DNA of 64,000 nt from Cacajao melanocephalus (GCA_963573385.1 CAUYLG010026874.1:20909-84908); one strand, 5' to 3'. Shown: positions 37,130 to 51,074, counted from the first letter of the stretch. Program-made: numbers and translations. The notes: a model not told the origin generated them from the letters alone.

Positions 37130-37350
37130 TGATAATTAAGTGCTTACTACTGAAGTCAGGCACTAGTCTAAGTGGGTTTTTTTAATATAATTTATCTAAT
37201 GCTTACAACAATCCTATAAGTTAATGTAATGTCATCATGCCCATTTTACAGATGAGGAAACAGAGATATTAGTAATTTGCCCATGGTCAAACAGCTTCCA
37301 AGCAGCAGAGCTGGAATTCAAACCCATGGAGTTGGCAGTGACTCTACATA
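37130..37350 (-). mobile_element. MIR: MIR SINE
   Basis: 'gtcaggcactagtctaagtg', 'cccattttacagatgaggaa', 'gcagagctggaattcaaacc' give a nearly complete reverse-complement MIR. Confidence 0.88.
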
Positions 37351-37359
37351 GTGACCATG

Positions 37360-37505
37360 TTGTTCATGTTATATCTGATCCTCACAACAGTTTTATGGGG
37401 TAGGCAAAAGCCATTTGCTAAAGAAAAAGAAAATGGGGACTAGGAAAATTAAGTAACTTACTCAAGATTGTGTTTTAGGTAAGGAACAATCCCAGTAATG
37501 ATCAT
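37360..37505 (-). mobile_element. MIR: Second MIR fragment
   Basis: 'gatcctcacaacagttttat', 'aaaatggggactaggaaaat' and 'taagtaacttactcaagatt' repeat part of the same MIR region, so a second, less complete MIR lies directly beside the first. Confidence 0.65.
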
Positions 37506-37609
37506 GAATACTATGACCTCAAATTCAGTACAAATGATGTCCTAAGTCTTAATACCTGATTGGATTTCAGGCCCAGTGCTGGGCAGTAGAAATATATTGT
37601 TAACAACAA

Positions 37610-37830
37610 TATCCTTTTACATTTCCAGCAGCATTATTCAGAAGGTAATCTAGCAATATATGTTAAAATTAAAAATGTAGAACAATCCCACCTCACAAAT
37701 CTGGACTGAAGAATTTAAGTACCAGAATATAACGATATACAAAGATATTTATTATGGTATTGACTGCAATACCAATAAATTGGAAACAGCCTGAATGTAT
37801 ACCAATAGTTAAATAGTAACTATGGAATAG
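37610..37830 (+). mobile_element. L1: Old L1M 3'-region fragment
   Basis: 'gatatacaaagatatttatt', 'ataaattggaaacagcctga' and 'taaatagtaactatggaata' match late L1M sequence. The next element restarts at an earlier L1 position, so this is a separate piece. Confidence 0.6.
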
Positions 37831-40275
<2,445 letters not shown>

Positions 40276-40290
40276 AATGTTAAGATACTT

Positions 40291-40494
40291 GTACCTCAGC
40301 CTCCCGAGTAGCTGGGATTTTAGGCATACGCCACCATATCCTGCTAATATTTGTATTTTGTTTTTTTTTTTTTCAGTAGAGATGGTTTTCATCACGTTGA
40401 CCAGGCTGGTCTCGGACTCCTGACCTCAAGGGATCCTGCCTACCTCAGCCTCCCAAAGTGCTGGAATTATAGGCATGAGCCACCGTGTCCAGCC
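40291..40494 (-). mobile_element. Alu: Alu fragment lacking most of its right arm
   Basis: Starts inside the right arm ('cctcagcctcccgagtagct'), passes the middle linker with a T run at about 40361-40373, and ends with the intact left-arm start ('gccaccgtgtccagccc'). The missing right-arm end and tail cannot be normal truncation, because Alu copies lose 5' sequence; a deletion is implied. Confidence 0.9.
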
Positions 40495-40644
40495 CATTTA
40501 CATTTTACAAGGGTGAATTATATGCTGTGTGAATTATAGCTCGATAAGGCTATTTTTAAAACAAACAGCTTCTCCATGCAAAAAGCAAAAAATAAAAATA
40601 GACATAAAATAGTGGACTAAATGGTAATACATAAAAATATTGAA

Positions 40645-40666
40645 GTATATATATATATATATATAC
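40645..40666. repeat. AT dinucleotide repeat, self-complementary
   Basis: A 22-nt perfect palindrome g(ta)n-type tract. 'atatactggactaaag' follows it and occurs again about 50 bases on (40696-40715), a small local duplication. Confidence 0.85.
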
Positions 40667-40779
40667 TGGACTAAAGTATACATATAAAGCACATATATCT
40701 TTATATACTGGACTAAAGAAAGGTTATGTTGAGTCAAAAAAATTAAGCTTATAGAGTAATGTGTATTTTATCCTATTTC

Positions 40780-41010
40780 TATAAAGTATAAAACAAAAAT
40801 CTTCATTATGTAAACTTAATTTGCCTATATATGTTTGTATGAGTATGGGGAAGGGCTGAACAAATAGCAGAATAGGACACTGCTTTCCTCAAGGTGGGGT
40901 GAGGGGAAGTTGATAGCTTTTTCTTTGTACATCTTTCCATTGTTTTGCTTTATACAGCTTTGCATTGTTTGGCCTATTAAAAATCGCTTTTGTAATTTAA
41001 AAATTCTAAT
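40780..41010 (+). mobile_element. L1: Possible old L1M (L1ME-like) 3' end
   Basis: 'caaggtggggtgaggggaag' then 'tttttctttgtacatctttc' and 'ttggcctattaaaaatcgct' resemble the 3' end seen at 4780-5175. Diverged. Confidence 0.4.
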
Positions 41011-43034
41011 ATAGACAATAGGGAGAATATAGCATTTTAAGGAGAGTCACCTACTGTCCTCACAGGTAAAGCTAGTCCTGCCCACACTGGCACCATCCCA
41101 GCATGAGGAGGGAGGGGTGTCCAGGAGAGGGTGCTGACTCAAATAGCCTCCCAAGTACTCAGACTGTAAAGAGTTAAGGATGGAAATGCCTTGACCATAT
41201 CTGTATCCTCTCCGTTTAGTCCTGAACATGCTGTGAGCATTTCATTAGCATTTTAAAAAGGACAGTATACTTCCCACAGTGGAATTTTATGATTTAAATT
41301 TTTTCTTTTCAAGCCTAAAGGAATCAGATTCCAGCTGGCTCCTAGACTTTTGCCTTTTTCCAGTTTGAGCACACCTGGCAAGCAAAACAGTTGGCTTGAA
41401 CAACAGATGGTCACAAAATGCAGTATCATTAATGTTGCTATGTCAATTTCAGCGTTAATCATATAACAGGGTAATTAACCTAACTTTTAACATACAAACT
41501 GTGGCATAAAATAAATAAAAACTGGCATTTATTCCACATTCTTCTAAGGCCAGCATTATCTGCTTAAGATAGTGCTGGCAATCATTTTCACGAAATACAC
41601 ATTTATCAATTTTTCATGGGAAATTTCCCCTTGTGTTTAGCCACAGCATCCACATCTGATGCCAATGCTTACTAGATGACAAACATAAAGCACCTTTTAC
41701 CAAAAAAAAAAAAAAAAAAACGTCAAATATGTTGTCACCAATGTTATTATACAATATCTCCATGGGAAAGGAGACTGCTGTGCAGAACTGATACTTGCCC
41801 GGGATAGAAATAAACAGAAGGTTCTTGAGTTTTCATTTCCTTTATAATTACTGTCCTCCCCCCGACTTTAATCATACTATTATAGATCTTTAAATATATT
41901 ATCTAGTGAGTAAAAAACTCTTTTTCTGAAAGCAAATGAAATGATGGTGAGGGAGGCATAAAGATGCAGTTATTAAAAACTGGTTAAACAAGGATCCTCC
42001 TAGCATTTCAGATTGGCTAAAGAAGCAGTCAAAAGCTGTTGCTGACAGACACAGATTGCATGATAAAAAAGAATAAAAGGCATCAGAATAAAATTTGCTG
42101 TAAGTCTTCCCTGGATTAGTCTGTGCTTACACATTAAAAATCCATGACTGACTCTTTTCATGGTCTCTCTTCTCTTTGCTTAGTCATAAGTCTTTCCAGG
42201 ATACAGATTGGATATGGGTAGCTGCCCAGGTGTGGTAGGCTCTTATTACATTGCAGTTTGCATTGTTAGGCCAGTTTTTGTGTCGGGGTTTTTTGTGTGT
42301 GTTTGCTTGTTTTCTGGTTTGTGTATGTGTTGGGTTACTGGAATTATATTTCAAGAGCTGTAGTTTGTTTCTTTTGTGTGATTTTCACCCTGGGGAAACC
42401 AACAGAATAAAGATCACACACGAAACCAGTGGGAGACTTCCTTGATCAAAATCTATTCTTCAGATGAGTGTTTGTTACTACTGCTAAGTCCTAAATCTAC
42501 CTGCTTGAATTAAAAAAACATTTAACATAATCAGCTCATGGTATATTTGCAGGAGTGACATTTTGATTTGTATTTTTTAATGCATCTAGTACTCTAAACA
42601 CCACAGCTTGGACACACAGTTTCAAAAAATAAAACAAAGATTTTTAACATAATGCAAGCAAGGAAAGTGAGAAGGCCAATTGCTAATTGGGCTAAAATTA
42701 TTGAACTCAGCTCTCAGCTGAGGTTTCTTTTATGAACAATGCCATTGCTAACAGTTTCATGATTCTAATGTGTAACCAGCCCCTTGCTTCAGGCATGCTG
42801 TGGGTGTGGCATTCCACAGTGCACCTGGACATGCTGTAAGGGAGAGCTATGCTAAGAAAGATGGTAAGGACACCACACCTTTAGTGCCAGTGAGTATACT
42901 TTTGTCTTTGAGGAGTTTTTTTTAAAAGAAGGTTCTTTGCAAATCCACAACAACTGTGGTCAAAATTAGGTCAGTTTTCTCCAACTTACAGATCATCCTT
43001 TTGGGAGATTTGCCAAATTAAATTATCCTATTAT
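41011..43034. other. Repeat-poor unique DNA; 19-20 nt A run
   Basis: No named repeat and no exon with credible borders. Segments near 41220-41640 and 42640-42880 are of balanced, non-simple composition and could be conserved non-coding elements, which cannot be shown here. An A run lies at about 41702-41720 and a GT-rich patch at 42285-42335. Open frames at 41047-41229 (-), 41253-41462 (-) and 42251-42445 (+) have no motif. Confidence 0.4.
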
Positions 43035-43180
43035 CCATATTATAAAGCTGGAGGGATCTTAGAAATCATCTAGTCCAACCACTTCCTTTACAGATGAGAT
43101 CACCAGGGCCCATAAATGTTGACTGGCTTGCTAGCAATCACACACAGGTGGGGCAAAACCAAACAAAACTCCGAGTCTTT
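43035..43180. mobile_element. Ancient MIR-like repeat, family unassigned
   Basis: 'aaagctggagggatcttaga', 'aatcatctagtccaaccact' and 'tttacagatgagatcaccag' belong to the same old repeat pattern as 24285-24485 and match it better. Confidence 0.55.
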
Positions 43181-45334
43181 CTGGTCCAAAAAAATCAATT
43201 AGGCAGAAGGCTCTATTAAATAACAAATTGTTTTAAATTCTTGACCTTCACAGTTTTATAAATCTGTTCAGAGAGGAAAAAAAAAAAACCTATGAAAGCA
43301 TAAAGCACAATTAACTATTTAAAAAACAATTTAAAATACAATAGATTTGTCACAAGGTAATACACAAGAATTTTCCAAATGAATTGTATAAAGTTTCATA
43401 ACATATGTATTATTTTAATAGAGAATGTGTAAAACATAAGACTTAAGTAGTCAAATATTTTTTATGGGTAGAGGAGTTTGACCAAAAAATTTATAGACTT
43501 TTGCTGTACACAGTTCAAAGGCACCCTAAAAACTGTGTCTGGAGGGATTTTGCCCCCCAGGGGGAACTTTGAAAAGAAGATCTGTGAGAAACTTTAGTCA
43601 ATTCATCAAATGGCATAACCATATGGTGGCTAATAAACTTATTTATCTAGTCCCTCATTATGTTTAATTTTTGGACTTTGAAAAGAGACACAACCAAGAT
43701 CAGAGAGTGAGTTGAAACATTTTATTTCTTCAATGCCAACATGCTTAATTATTTCTCCCTAATTGGAGCTCAAATTCAGGGAGTTATTTGAAGATTTTTC
43801 ATCTTCTAAATTATATACAACTTTCTTTTTCTCAGAAGTTTGTACCATTTTCTAACATTCTTATTCCTCCTCTAAATTAGGCGGAAGAAATAGGATCACC
43901 CATCTTATTCTAAAGAGATGCATGTAATTTTAGGCAACGATGTCTTAGGCTGGAGAAGGACCAAACGAAATTTATAGAACAGAAGCTTTCTACTGGTCTC
44001 CTTTGAAGACTGAAGTACGAAAAACTCCACTACACATACATTCCAATCAATCAGTTCTTGAAAATACTGTGCTGCCCAGGGGCTCATGCCACCTTGTGAG
44101 TTACCCCTAAGCCCTTAATGGAATAGGTTCTTAGGATTCATGGCTAAGTTTGAACAGCAACAAACCAATCAGGTCACTGTTGCCCTAATTAAATGAATGC
44201 CCTCTTAGGGTCTCAGCAAGTGACTCCACAAGTTGGAAAGTCAACCTTGAGAGTGTGTAATTAGTATGCCAGTAATGACTGTGAAGGCCAGGGCTTACTT
44301 CTGGAAGGCTCCCATATTCAGTATGATACAAAATATACTTGAAACTAATTTACTTTCCAAATATGTTAAAGTAGCAAAAAGCTTCCTGAGGGCTGGTGAA
44401 TAGCTACTGCCCTCTGCTATTGCAGGGCCCCTCCCAATCCTTCAGTGAGGCCCCCTCCTCTTAGGATCCCCCTCTACCTAAAGGGTAGGGCCTGGCATGA
44501 GACCCAGCTGCAGCTCTAGGGAATAGACTGTGAGATCTTGGACTATTTCCCCTGGGTAGAAGCAGGTTGCAGAAGCCACAGAGAGACCGCAGAGGAGCAA
44601 GGATTGAACAATAAAAATAAAAATCCTAAAAGGGTCTCACACAGCTGGGAGAGGAGGAGGGAGAGGAGAGGTGAGGAGAAGGGGACTCAGTCTGAGATTG
44701 TGTGGGAAGTAGAGCTGCCTAGGAGTGGGTATGGAGCATCTCAGAGGAAGGTGAGAATGTAGGAAAATACAGTGAGTCCCCTGGTGACTCAGTATGAGCC
44801 CCAGGCATGAACCACCTAGATTTCCATCTGAACATATCCCCCAGTCCTAATATGAATTTAAGAGTTTCCATGAAAATGTATGTTTAAAAAGGCCTGACAA
44901 ATGCATACCAGGGAAATTTTGTTCTATATTTTAAAATGTATACTTATAACTTGGCCATGACCATGTTTCCCAGTATTTCCCTTCGGGCTGACCTTGTTTA
45001 TGAAGGTGTGGAAGCAGCCAAACATGCTTCTTGTGTAGGAATGTCCGGCCAAGCCACGCATAATGGGTGGAGACCATCCAGGGCTCTGAGAAACAGGAGT
45101 GCTCTCCAGGCTGCCATTATCCCTTCCTACTAGTTCCTGTCATTCACTCTTATCATAAGGAATCATCAGTCTCTTCTGTCACCAGTGTGATATAGTGGGT
45201 GGAAGCACATCATAAGACTTTGAAAATTTAGATATAATGCTGGCTCTGGCCCATAATCCCTTATTCACAACACCAAAATTTAAAAAGGAAAAAGAAAAGA
45301 TTTCCTAACCCAATGGCAGCAAAACCTGACCCGT
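43181..45334. other. Unique DNA with a G/A-rich patch
   Basis: No gene recognised. 44390-44770 is notably less AT-rich and holds the purine tract 44645-44685 and a good donor-like 'gaaggtgagaa' at 44747-44757. An open frame at 44538-44762 covers this patch but has low-complexity content and no known motif. Confidence 0.4.
44645..44685 (+). repeat. Polypurine (GGA-rich) tract
   Basis: About 40 nt made of G and A with one T, including 'gggagaggaggagggagagg'. Such tracts can form triplex or G-quadruplex-like structures; that is inference. Confidence 0.7.
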
Positions 45335-46030
45335 TAGGGAGAAGAGACCAATCTCCCATGCAAAAGAATTTAGAATAACTTACATAGATATTTTGCCCTC
45401 CAGGAGGTGGATATAGCTCCCCACTGCTTAACTGTGGGAAGTGGCTTCCTTCCAATCAGTACAGTATAAAAAGGGAAGAGGAAAGAGTACATTCATAGTG
45501 AGGAAACCTGACAAGGTCATCAGCAGCAGTGATAACTCTCATTGTTAGAGTGTCCCCTTACTATGTAATGAGAACAGCACTTTACCTCTGTGATCTTCAA
45601 CTGTAAGAACCTATAAACCCAGTCTATTCATGAGAAAAACATCAGACAAATCCCAATTGAGGTGCATTCTACAAATACTGGAGCAATACTCCTCAAACTG
45701 TCAAGGTCATCAAAAACAAGAAAAGTCTGAGAAATCATAACAGCCAATAGGAACCTATGGGAGATATGGCAACTAAATGTAATGGGATGTCCTGGATGGA
45801 TTCCTGGAGAAGAAAATAAAAGGACATTAAGTAAAAATTAAGCAAATTTGAATATAGCATAGACTGTAGTTAATGTGTCAGTATTGATTCATTACTTGTG
45901 ACAAATGTGCTATAGTAAACCAAAAGGGAAAACTGCATATCAGACATATGGGAACTCTCTGTACTATCTTAGCAAATAAGTAAATGTAAAACAGTTCTAA
46001 AATTTTAAAAGTTATTTTTTTAAAAACTGA
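45335..46030 (+). mobile_element. L1: L1M 3' UTR and 3' end
   Basis: 'gagaagagaccaatctccca', 'ggaggtggatatagctcccc', 'acatcagacaaatcccaatt', 'tcaaggtcatcaaaaacaag' and 'gggaactctctgtactatct' follow the long 3' UTR of an old L1M group. The same text, in the same order, occurs at about 62930-63605. Confidence 0.8.
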
Positions 46031-46379
46031 CCAGAGTAGGGCTGCTTATGGTGTTTGCATATCACATGTATTTATTCAGTAAGTTCTGCTGTGGAAATAT
46101 TAATGTACTGATGACTTCAAATAATAATATATTGAGACACTGCCTCAAGTATTTGAGGTATAATGCAATATATGCCTTGCACATATATTTAGAAACATTT
46201 GGATTTCTAAAATCCAAAAACTTGTGAATTCTGAACACATCTGGTCCCAAAGACTTCAGATTAGAGACTATATACCTGAAATACTATTAGTGCTAGTAAT
46301 ATAATTAGTAATGCATTTCAGTTCTATGGTGGTTTTAACAGACATTTACAGTCTAGCCTGAAACTCTAGATTAATAGCA

Positions 46380-46560
46380 GTGATAAGTATTTATTGTATA
46401 CTATAATCAGTATAATTATGTTTATAGAATAATCTAATTGGATCCTTAAAATCTGTAAGATAGAGATTCTTACGCACATTTTCTAAAGGAGGAAAATGAG
46501 CTTCAGAATGATGAAGTCACTTGCAAGCAGCATGACCCAGAGTCAGATCCAAGGGACCTT
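46380..46560 (-). mobile_element. MIR: MIR SINE fragment
   Basis: 'aagtatttattgtatactat', 'aaggaggaaaatgagcttca' and 'agtcacttgcaagcagcatg' give a worn reverse-complement MIR. Confidence 0.6.
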
Positions 46561-46854
46561 CCCCTGAAGTTTTCGGGGCCCAATGCAAGAATGCAAATGG
46601 CGATCCCCCAGCCCGCTGCTCCACCTCCCCTTTTCCTCCCTCTCACGTCAGGCTCCATCCTGCACCAGAAGAGTGGACAGTGCAGCCAGCCAGCCCTGGG
46701 CCTAGAAAGACCCTGAAGTACGCTTCCAGCTGCCTGGTTCAAGGAATTCCGGAGTCCTGAGTGCATTGGGACAGAGGTCTCAAGTCAGCATGTGTTCATA
46801 GCCCTCCTGATGTTTCTCTCTCTGTGAGGAGGGCTATATCTTTCAGAGAGTCAG
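46561..46854. other. G+C-richer block between two MIR-like pieces
   Basis: Begins 'ttttcggggcccaatgcaag'. The nature of the block is unknown; 'cggggcccaatgcaagaatg' recalls an old interspersed repeat I cannot name. A minus-strand open frame (46503-46766) covers it without motif support. Confidence 0.35.
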
Positions 46855-46985
46855 AGTGAACCAGCCAAGATGAGAATCCAGGGCAGGGCCCCAGACTTCA
46901 GGTCTAAGGACTACAGTGCTGGTATTCAAACACAGGTTTGCCTGCCACAAATGCTCACGCTCTTTCCACTCTAATATGCTGCCAA
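46855..46985 (-). mobile_element. MIR: MIR-like 3' flank piece
   Basis: 'gtattcaaacacaggtttgc' and 'cacgctctttccactctaat' match the far end of reverse-complement MIR. With 46380-46560 it may be one MIR split by the intervening block. Confidence 0.45.
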
Positions 46986-48649
46986 GGGTAAAAAATACAC
47001 CCAAAGACCACAATATCAATTTGAAGGCTGATTTTTGAAATGTTTCCAAATGTTTTATTTGTATTTTTAATTGAATACCAAAAAGCTTATCTTAAGTTCT
47101 GATATTCAGAAATGATACTGGCAAAGCCTTCTAGTTACAAAGCACCCTAATTCAATTTTTTTAAATTTAAAATGCTTAGATTTCTAAATTCCTTGACTTG
47201 ATTTTTAAATACATCTAACGGGAAGTTTCTGTGCGTCAGGCAGCCTTTTTGGAGACTGGTTCCTGTCTAAGTGGTGCAGGTTCTAACAGGGCAAGCTACT
47301 GCTTTGCACCAATGGGGAAAAGGAAAGCCCTAACACAGACTCCTTCCTTCTCTATTTACAACATTATCTTTTAACTGAAAACAGTTGATTTTTTAAAACT
47401 GTATTTGGCAGTTTCTTTGTTGAGCATGTGTTACTGGGAAAACAAATAGATATAATCAAAAGCTAGAGATGTGGAAATCTCTGATAGTTTAGATTGCACT
47501 GTTTTTCCTAGTATTCACCAGAAGCACATTTTGCCTCTCTCTTTGCCTCCTTGGGTTGGTTCTGCATATGTGATCGTGATGTTGTCGGTGATACCAGTTC
47601 AGTCTCCGAGCACACAGGGTTCCCTGAAATCAGGGGCTGTCAGTCAGTCTGCCTCTGCTAGGACCCCCACGGGCCTTGGTGCATTACTCCCTGCCTGAAG
47701 ATGCTCCATTCCCTGGTAGAGACTGAGAGCCAGCTGGAAACCCAGAGGAACCTGGGAAGGTGGCTCACTGAGGTCACTGTCTGCCCAGGATATAAGCTTT
47801 AAATGGATGAGTCCATATTCCTGCAGACACTCACTAGCCCACCAGTTCCTTTTTTTTTCTCTCTCTTTTTATTCCTGAGTGAGCAAATGTATATCAGCAA
47901 AGGTGAGTCATTTTTCCAATCAGTGTATCAACGCAAAAGATTGCCCCTACTGATGGAGTCACTGACATCTTACCTCTATAACTTTGTGCGGCATACTTCC
48001 AACAAGTAGTCTTTTCTATCTCTTACATAGAGAGAGAGGACTAGAATGAATCAAGGGTTTTCCCTCCCTCCCTCCTTCTTCCTGAGACTCTTAGGGAAAC
48101 TCTGTGTTTCTTCACCCAGAAGCCCCTACACTCCATAAAAGGGAACCAGTGACAAAGGAGAGTCTGCTGGTCACGGCAATACTCAGAAAAAAATGTTCTC
48201 GAGGGTCACTGGGAGCTTAAGAGTAGAGGGCAGGAGTCTCTTTGCTTTTTATAGCCTTTAGATATTACCTTTTATCCAAAGAGTTTTTTCCAAGATTGAT
48301 CAATTAAGCCTCAATTTTCAGTGAAGGAGACATTTATCCTGTTTGTAAGACAAATTTTAACTCAGTGCCCTATACAAAGAATGAAAATATCCCTGGTTCA
48401 AGCCACTCAAATATTTATTGGATGCTGTTCACATAAACCTTATACATACTATTCACACTACCTGGATCCTGGAGGAAGCCCCACACTTAACTCTCCCAAG
48501 TACTTAGCATAGCTGACTCCTGCTCAGTCATTACATGTCGTTTCTTAAGAGGTCATCCTTGTCACCCTATCTAAATAGGTCTCCCCCACTGCCACCCTCT
48601 GCACTATCCTTTAAGAGCAATTTTATAATTCTATTTAATTTGCTTATTT
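46986..48649. other. Unique DNA, nothing certain
   Basis: A good donor-like aaag|gtgagt at 47902-47907 follows a frame open from 47803, but the only upstream acceptor-like site yields a T/C-rich hydrophobic peptide, so no exon is called. Pyrimidine-rich simple text lies at 48061-48085. Confidence 0.4.
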
Positions 48650-48772
48650 ATTTTTTAGAGATAGGGCCTTATTATGTTGCCCAGGCTGGACTTGAACCCC
48701 TGGACTCAAGTGATCCTTCTTGCCTCAACCTCTTGAGAAGCTAGGACTACAGGCACACACCACCTCACCTGG
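48650..48772 (-). mobile_element. FLAM: FLAM / Alu left-monomer SINE
   Basis: 'gagatagggccttattatgt', 'tgcccaggctggacttgaac' and 'ggactcaagtgatccttctt' are the reverse complement of a free 7SL-derived left monomer. Only one arm is present. Confidence 0.85.
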
Positions 48773-50019
48773 TGTCATGGTTTTATAATTTTACATTTTA
48801 TTTATTTACCAGCATAATCAAGTTAGGATACTAAAGAAACTGGAATCAGTATGTGCAGACAGAAAGCAATTTGTCCTCTCCTTCCTTTGCCCCTTTGAAT
48901 CTGCTGTCTTCATACATTCTTTCCTGTCTCTAGATGAAAATCTCCCCACCAGTCACATAGCTATCCCAGTCATTCCCATAGCTATCCCAGTCATTTCCAA
49001 GTCTTAAACAAATAGTCTGTTTTTCTCGGGTGATTTTAATATCAAAACTCCAAACCTGCGTTAACCAATGATTCCTCCCCTCTCCCAGCTCAGATCCACT
49101 TCTGCTCCAGGCAAGGAAGCTCATCAGAAAGACAGCCTTGTCAGCTTTCTCCAAACTCCACCTCCTCCCATCTTTTTAGCTGTGGATTCTGGCTTTTCAA
49201 GATCAGGGCAGCAGACAGAGAAGAGGGGAACATAGGTCTGTCTTGTCAGATGCCGCTGTAATCTGGGGTTGGGACCTCTGCACCTGGCAGACAACCAACC
49301 TTCCCACTCCTGCTCTTTATGGGGTTTTCAGAGACCCTGCCCTGTTCAGCTGTTTTGCCAGGCAATACTCGTTCTGGTTGGCCCCTTAGGAATTTTCCCC
49401 ACCATCCCACTCTGTCACTCCATTCTAGAGACCTGTCTCTTTCCAGAGTCACCTCACTCCATTGTTTCTCCCTCTCAAGTTGCTGCCAAGATAACCCAGT
49501 TTGCTCCTTCCTCAGAGTCAGTTCTTGCCCAGTCAACTAAGGAAGGGCTGGCCATTCTCAATGCAGCTCCTCTTCTCTCCACTGTCCCTGCCTCTGCCTT
49601 GAGATGCCTCATCTATCAGTCCCCAAGTCCTCCAGATTCAGGGAACACAGGACAGCGCTCTCTCTGAGTGGTTCTGTGGGAGCCTCCTCCCTACTAGTTT
49701 TGAGAGTGGGTGATACACAGCCCCTCCCTGCAGTGTGGAGAACCTCACTGCACAGTGACCACTCTCCTCAAGAAATCCCCTCTACCAACACTGAGACCTT
49801 CAAGAGCGCTAAGCCTTCTCACCCCTGGAGTCCTGGAGGTAGATGATGGGTTCAGACTGGCAGAACCAGTATCTTTTCTGCAAGTCCCCGCACAGGTCGT
49901 CTAGCACTTCAGTTTAGAAAGCCAAGGGACTTGACACCTACTGCTTTGTTCTTTGGTGCCTCAGCCGAAACTGAGACAGAGAGATCCTGTTCCACTTGTT
50001 TGTGGTCAGTCTCTGCCAT
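48773..50019. other. G+C-richer unique DNA with overlapping frames
   Basis: Frames include 49269-49667 (+, 132 codons), 49246-49536 (-, 96 codons), 49604-49846 (+) and 48930-49154 (-). Neither strand shows a recognisable domain, and both strands being open reflects low stop-codon density in C/T-rich text. No named repeat was identified. Confidence 0.4.
48954..48997. repeat. Tandem duplication, 21-bp unit, two copies
   Basis: 'catagctatcccagtcattc' plus c is followed at once by a copy with one extra t. Read on minus it gives the doubled peptide GNDWDSY in an otherwise unsupported frame. Confidence 0.85.
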
Positions 50020-50115
50020 TGAGCTATAAACTCCAGGAGGTAGGGACCTTGGCTGTTTTATTCACCAATGTATCAGCTCCCAATGGGTATTTAACAAATA
50101 TTTCTTGAGATAACA
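50020..50115 (+). mobile_element. L2: L2 LINE 3' end
   Basis: 'taaactccaggaggtaggga', 'ccttggctgttttattcacc' and 'gtatttaacaaatatttctt' form the sense-strand L2 end. Confidence 0.65.
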
Positions 50116-50907
50116 CATATACAATAGGATGAAGATGGTGATGACACAGTCATCATTTTACAAAAGAAGGAAAAAATAGATGAGGGGACTTTTTAGTTTA
50201 TCAGTAAAATTTCTGCTCTTGAAATAAGTTACCTTGTGATTCCCTCCCCTGAAAGAAGCTCCTGAAAGACCTAAGTCTAAATCTTAGAGCTAAAGCTTTC
50301 GTTTAAAGCCCAAAAAATGCCTGAGGCCCAGACAGCGAATGCTTACACAAGAGTTAACAGATTGGATGCTGGCTAATGATGCTAATGTCAATTCTTTGTC
50401 TAGACATGCAATGCAGTTCTGCTGACACATTCTCTTAGAGCATTTTTTTTGCAAGATGTGAAACTGGCCTCTGGGTCAGTGATATTCAGAAATAAATCTG
50501 GACCTCTGCAGAGAAAACCCTTCAGAGGAACCCTAACCCCCATGCTTTGCCCTTAATGAATCTCATCAAGCTCCTTTTTCAAAGGGACAGACTTGGAAAA
50601 ATAGGGAGGCACCACTGCATTTCAATGAGGCTGACGCCATGTTCTTCTCACTTGGCAAAAGCGTGGGAAGAAAGAAAGAAGCTGAAAAAGCAAATTCCCC
50701 CAGACTCATTCCATAACAAACAGACCAAGTGCATAGGGATGGCGATAGATAACAAGAGCTGCTAGAAAAATAGCCTAGTAAATACCCTCCCCATGTGAAA
50801 ATTTCTTCTATCCATCAATAAGGCACTGCGGGGTAGGAGGAGGTGGTTTAGAGTTCAGCCTCCAGCCCCAGGAAGAATGGGAAGCAGAGTTATGGAGAGA
50901 GCCTTAC
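50116..50907. other. Unique DNA
   Basis: Plus-strand frame 50547-50765 is lysine-rich at its end but has no recognised domain or clear acceptor. No repeat seen. Confidence 0.4.
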
Positions 50908-50993
50908 CTGACAAGTTTGTGCCTGCTCTGTACACACAGCCTCCTCACAGACAAGTCTCATTCCCCAATTCCCTTCTGTGCTCTTCAGTGGAA
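50908..50993 (-). other. Exon-like segment with strong splice borders (candidate)
   Basis: Read on minus, 'gaatcttctttctgtcatcag' without its first base is a strong acceptor tract ending at 50994, and the segment ends cag|gtaagg (intron begins 50907). The 86-nt segment is open in one frame (two bases plus 28 codons). It contains 'VCEEAVCTEQAQTCQ' with three cysteines, suggestive of an extracellular cysteine-rich module but not assignable. On plus, the same DNA has two acceptor-like sites, the better ending at 50988. That one opens a 25-codon frame (GTDDRKKIPHAKPEPRKLS...) to TAA 51065-51067, with AATAAA at 51069-51074. Both strands cannot both be right; neither is proved. Confidence 0.27.
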
Positions 50994-51074
50994 CTGATGA
51001 CAGAAAGAAGATTCCACATGCCAAGCCAGAGCCAAGGAAACTGTCTCTCGTAATAATTTCCACTTAAAAATAAA

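Noticed and set aside
47803..48009. Exon ending at the strong donor gtgagt (47902)
   Set aside because: The implied peptide comes from a T/C tract (FFFSLFLFL) that is better read as a polypyrimidine stretch.
49246..49846. Overlapping frames on both strands (132, 96 and 80 codons)
   Set aside because: Both strands are open because the text is C/T-rich and poor in stops; no recognisable protein motif.
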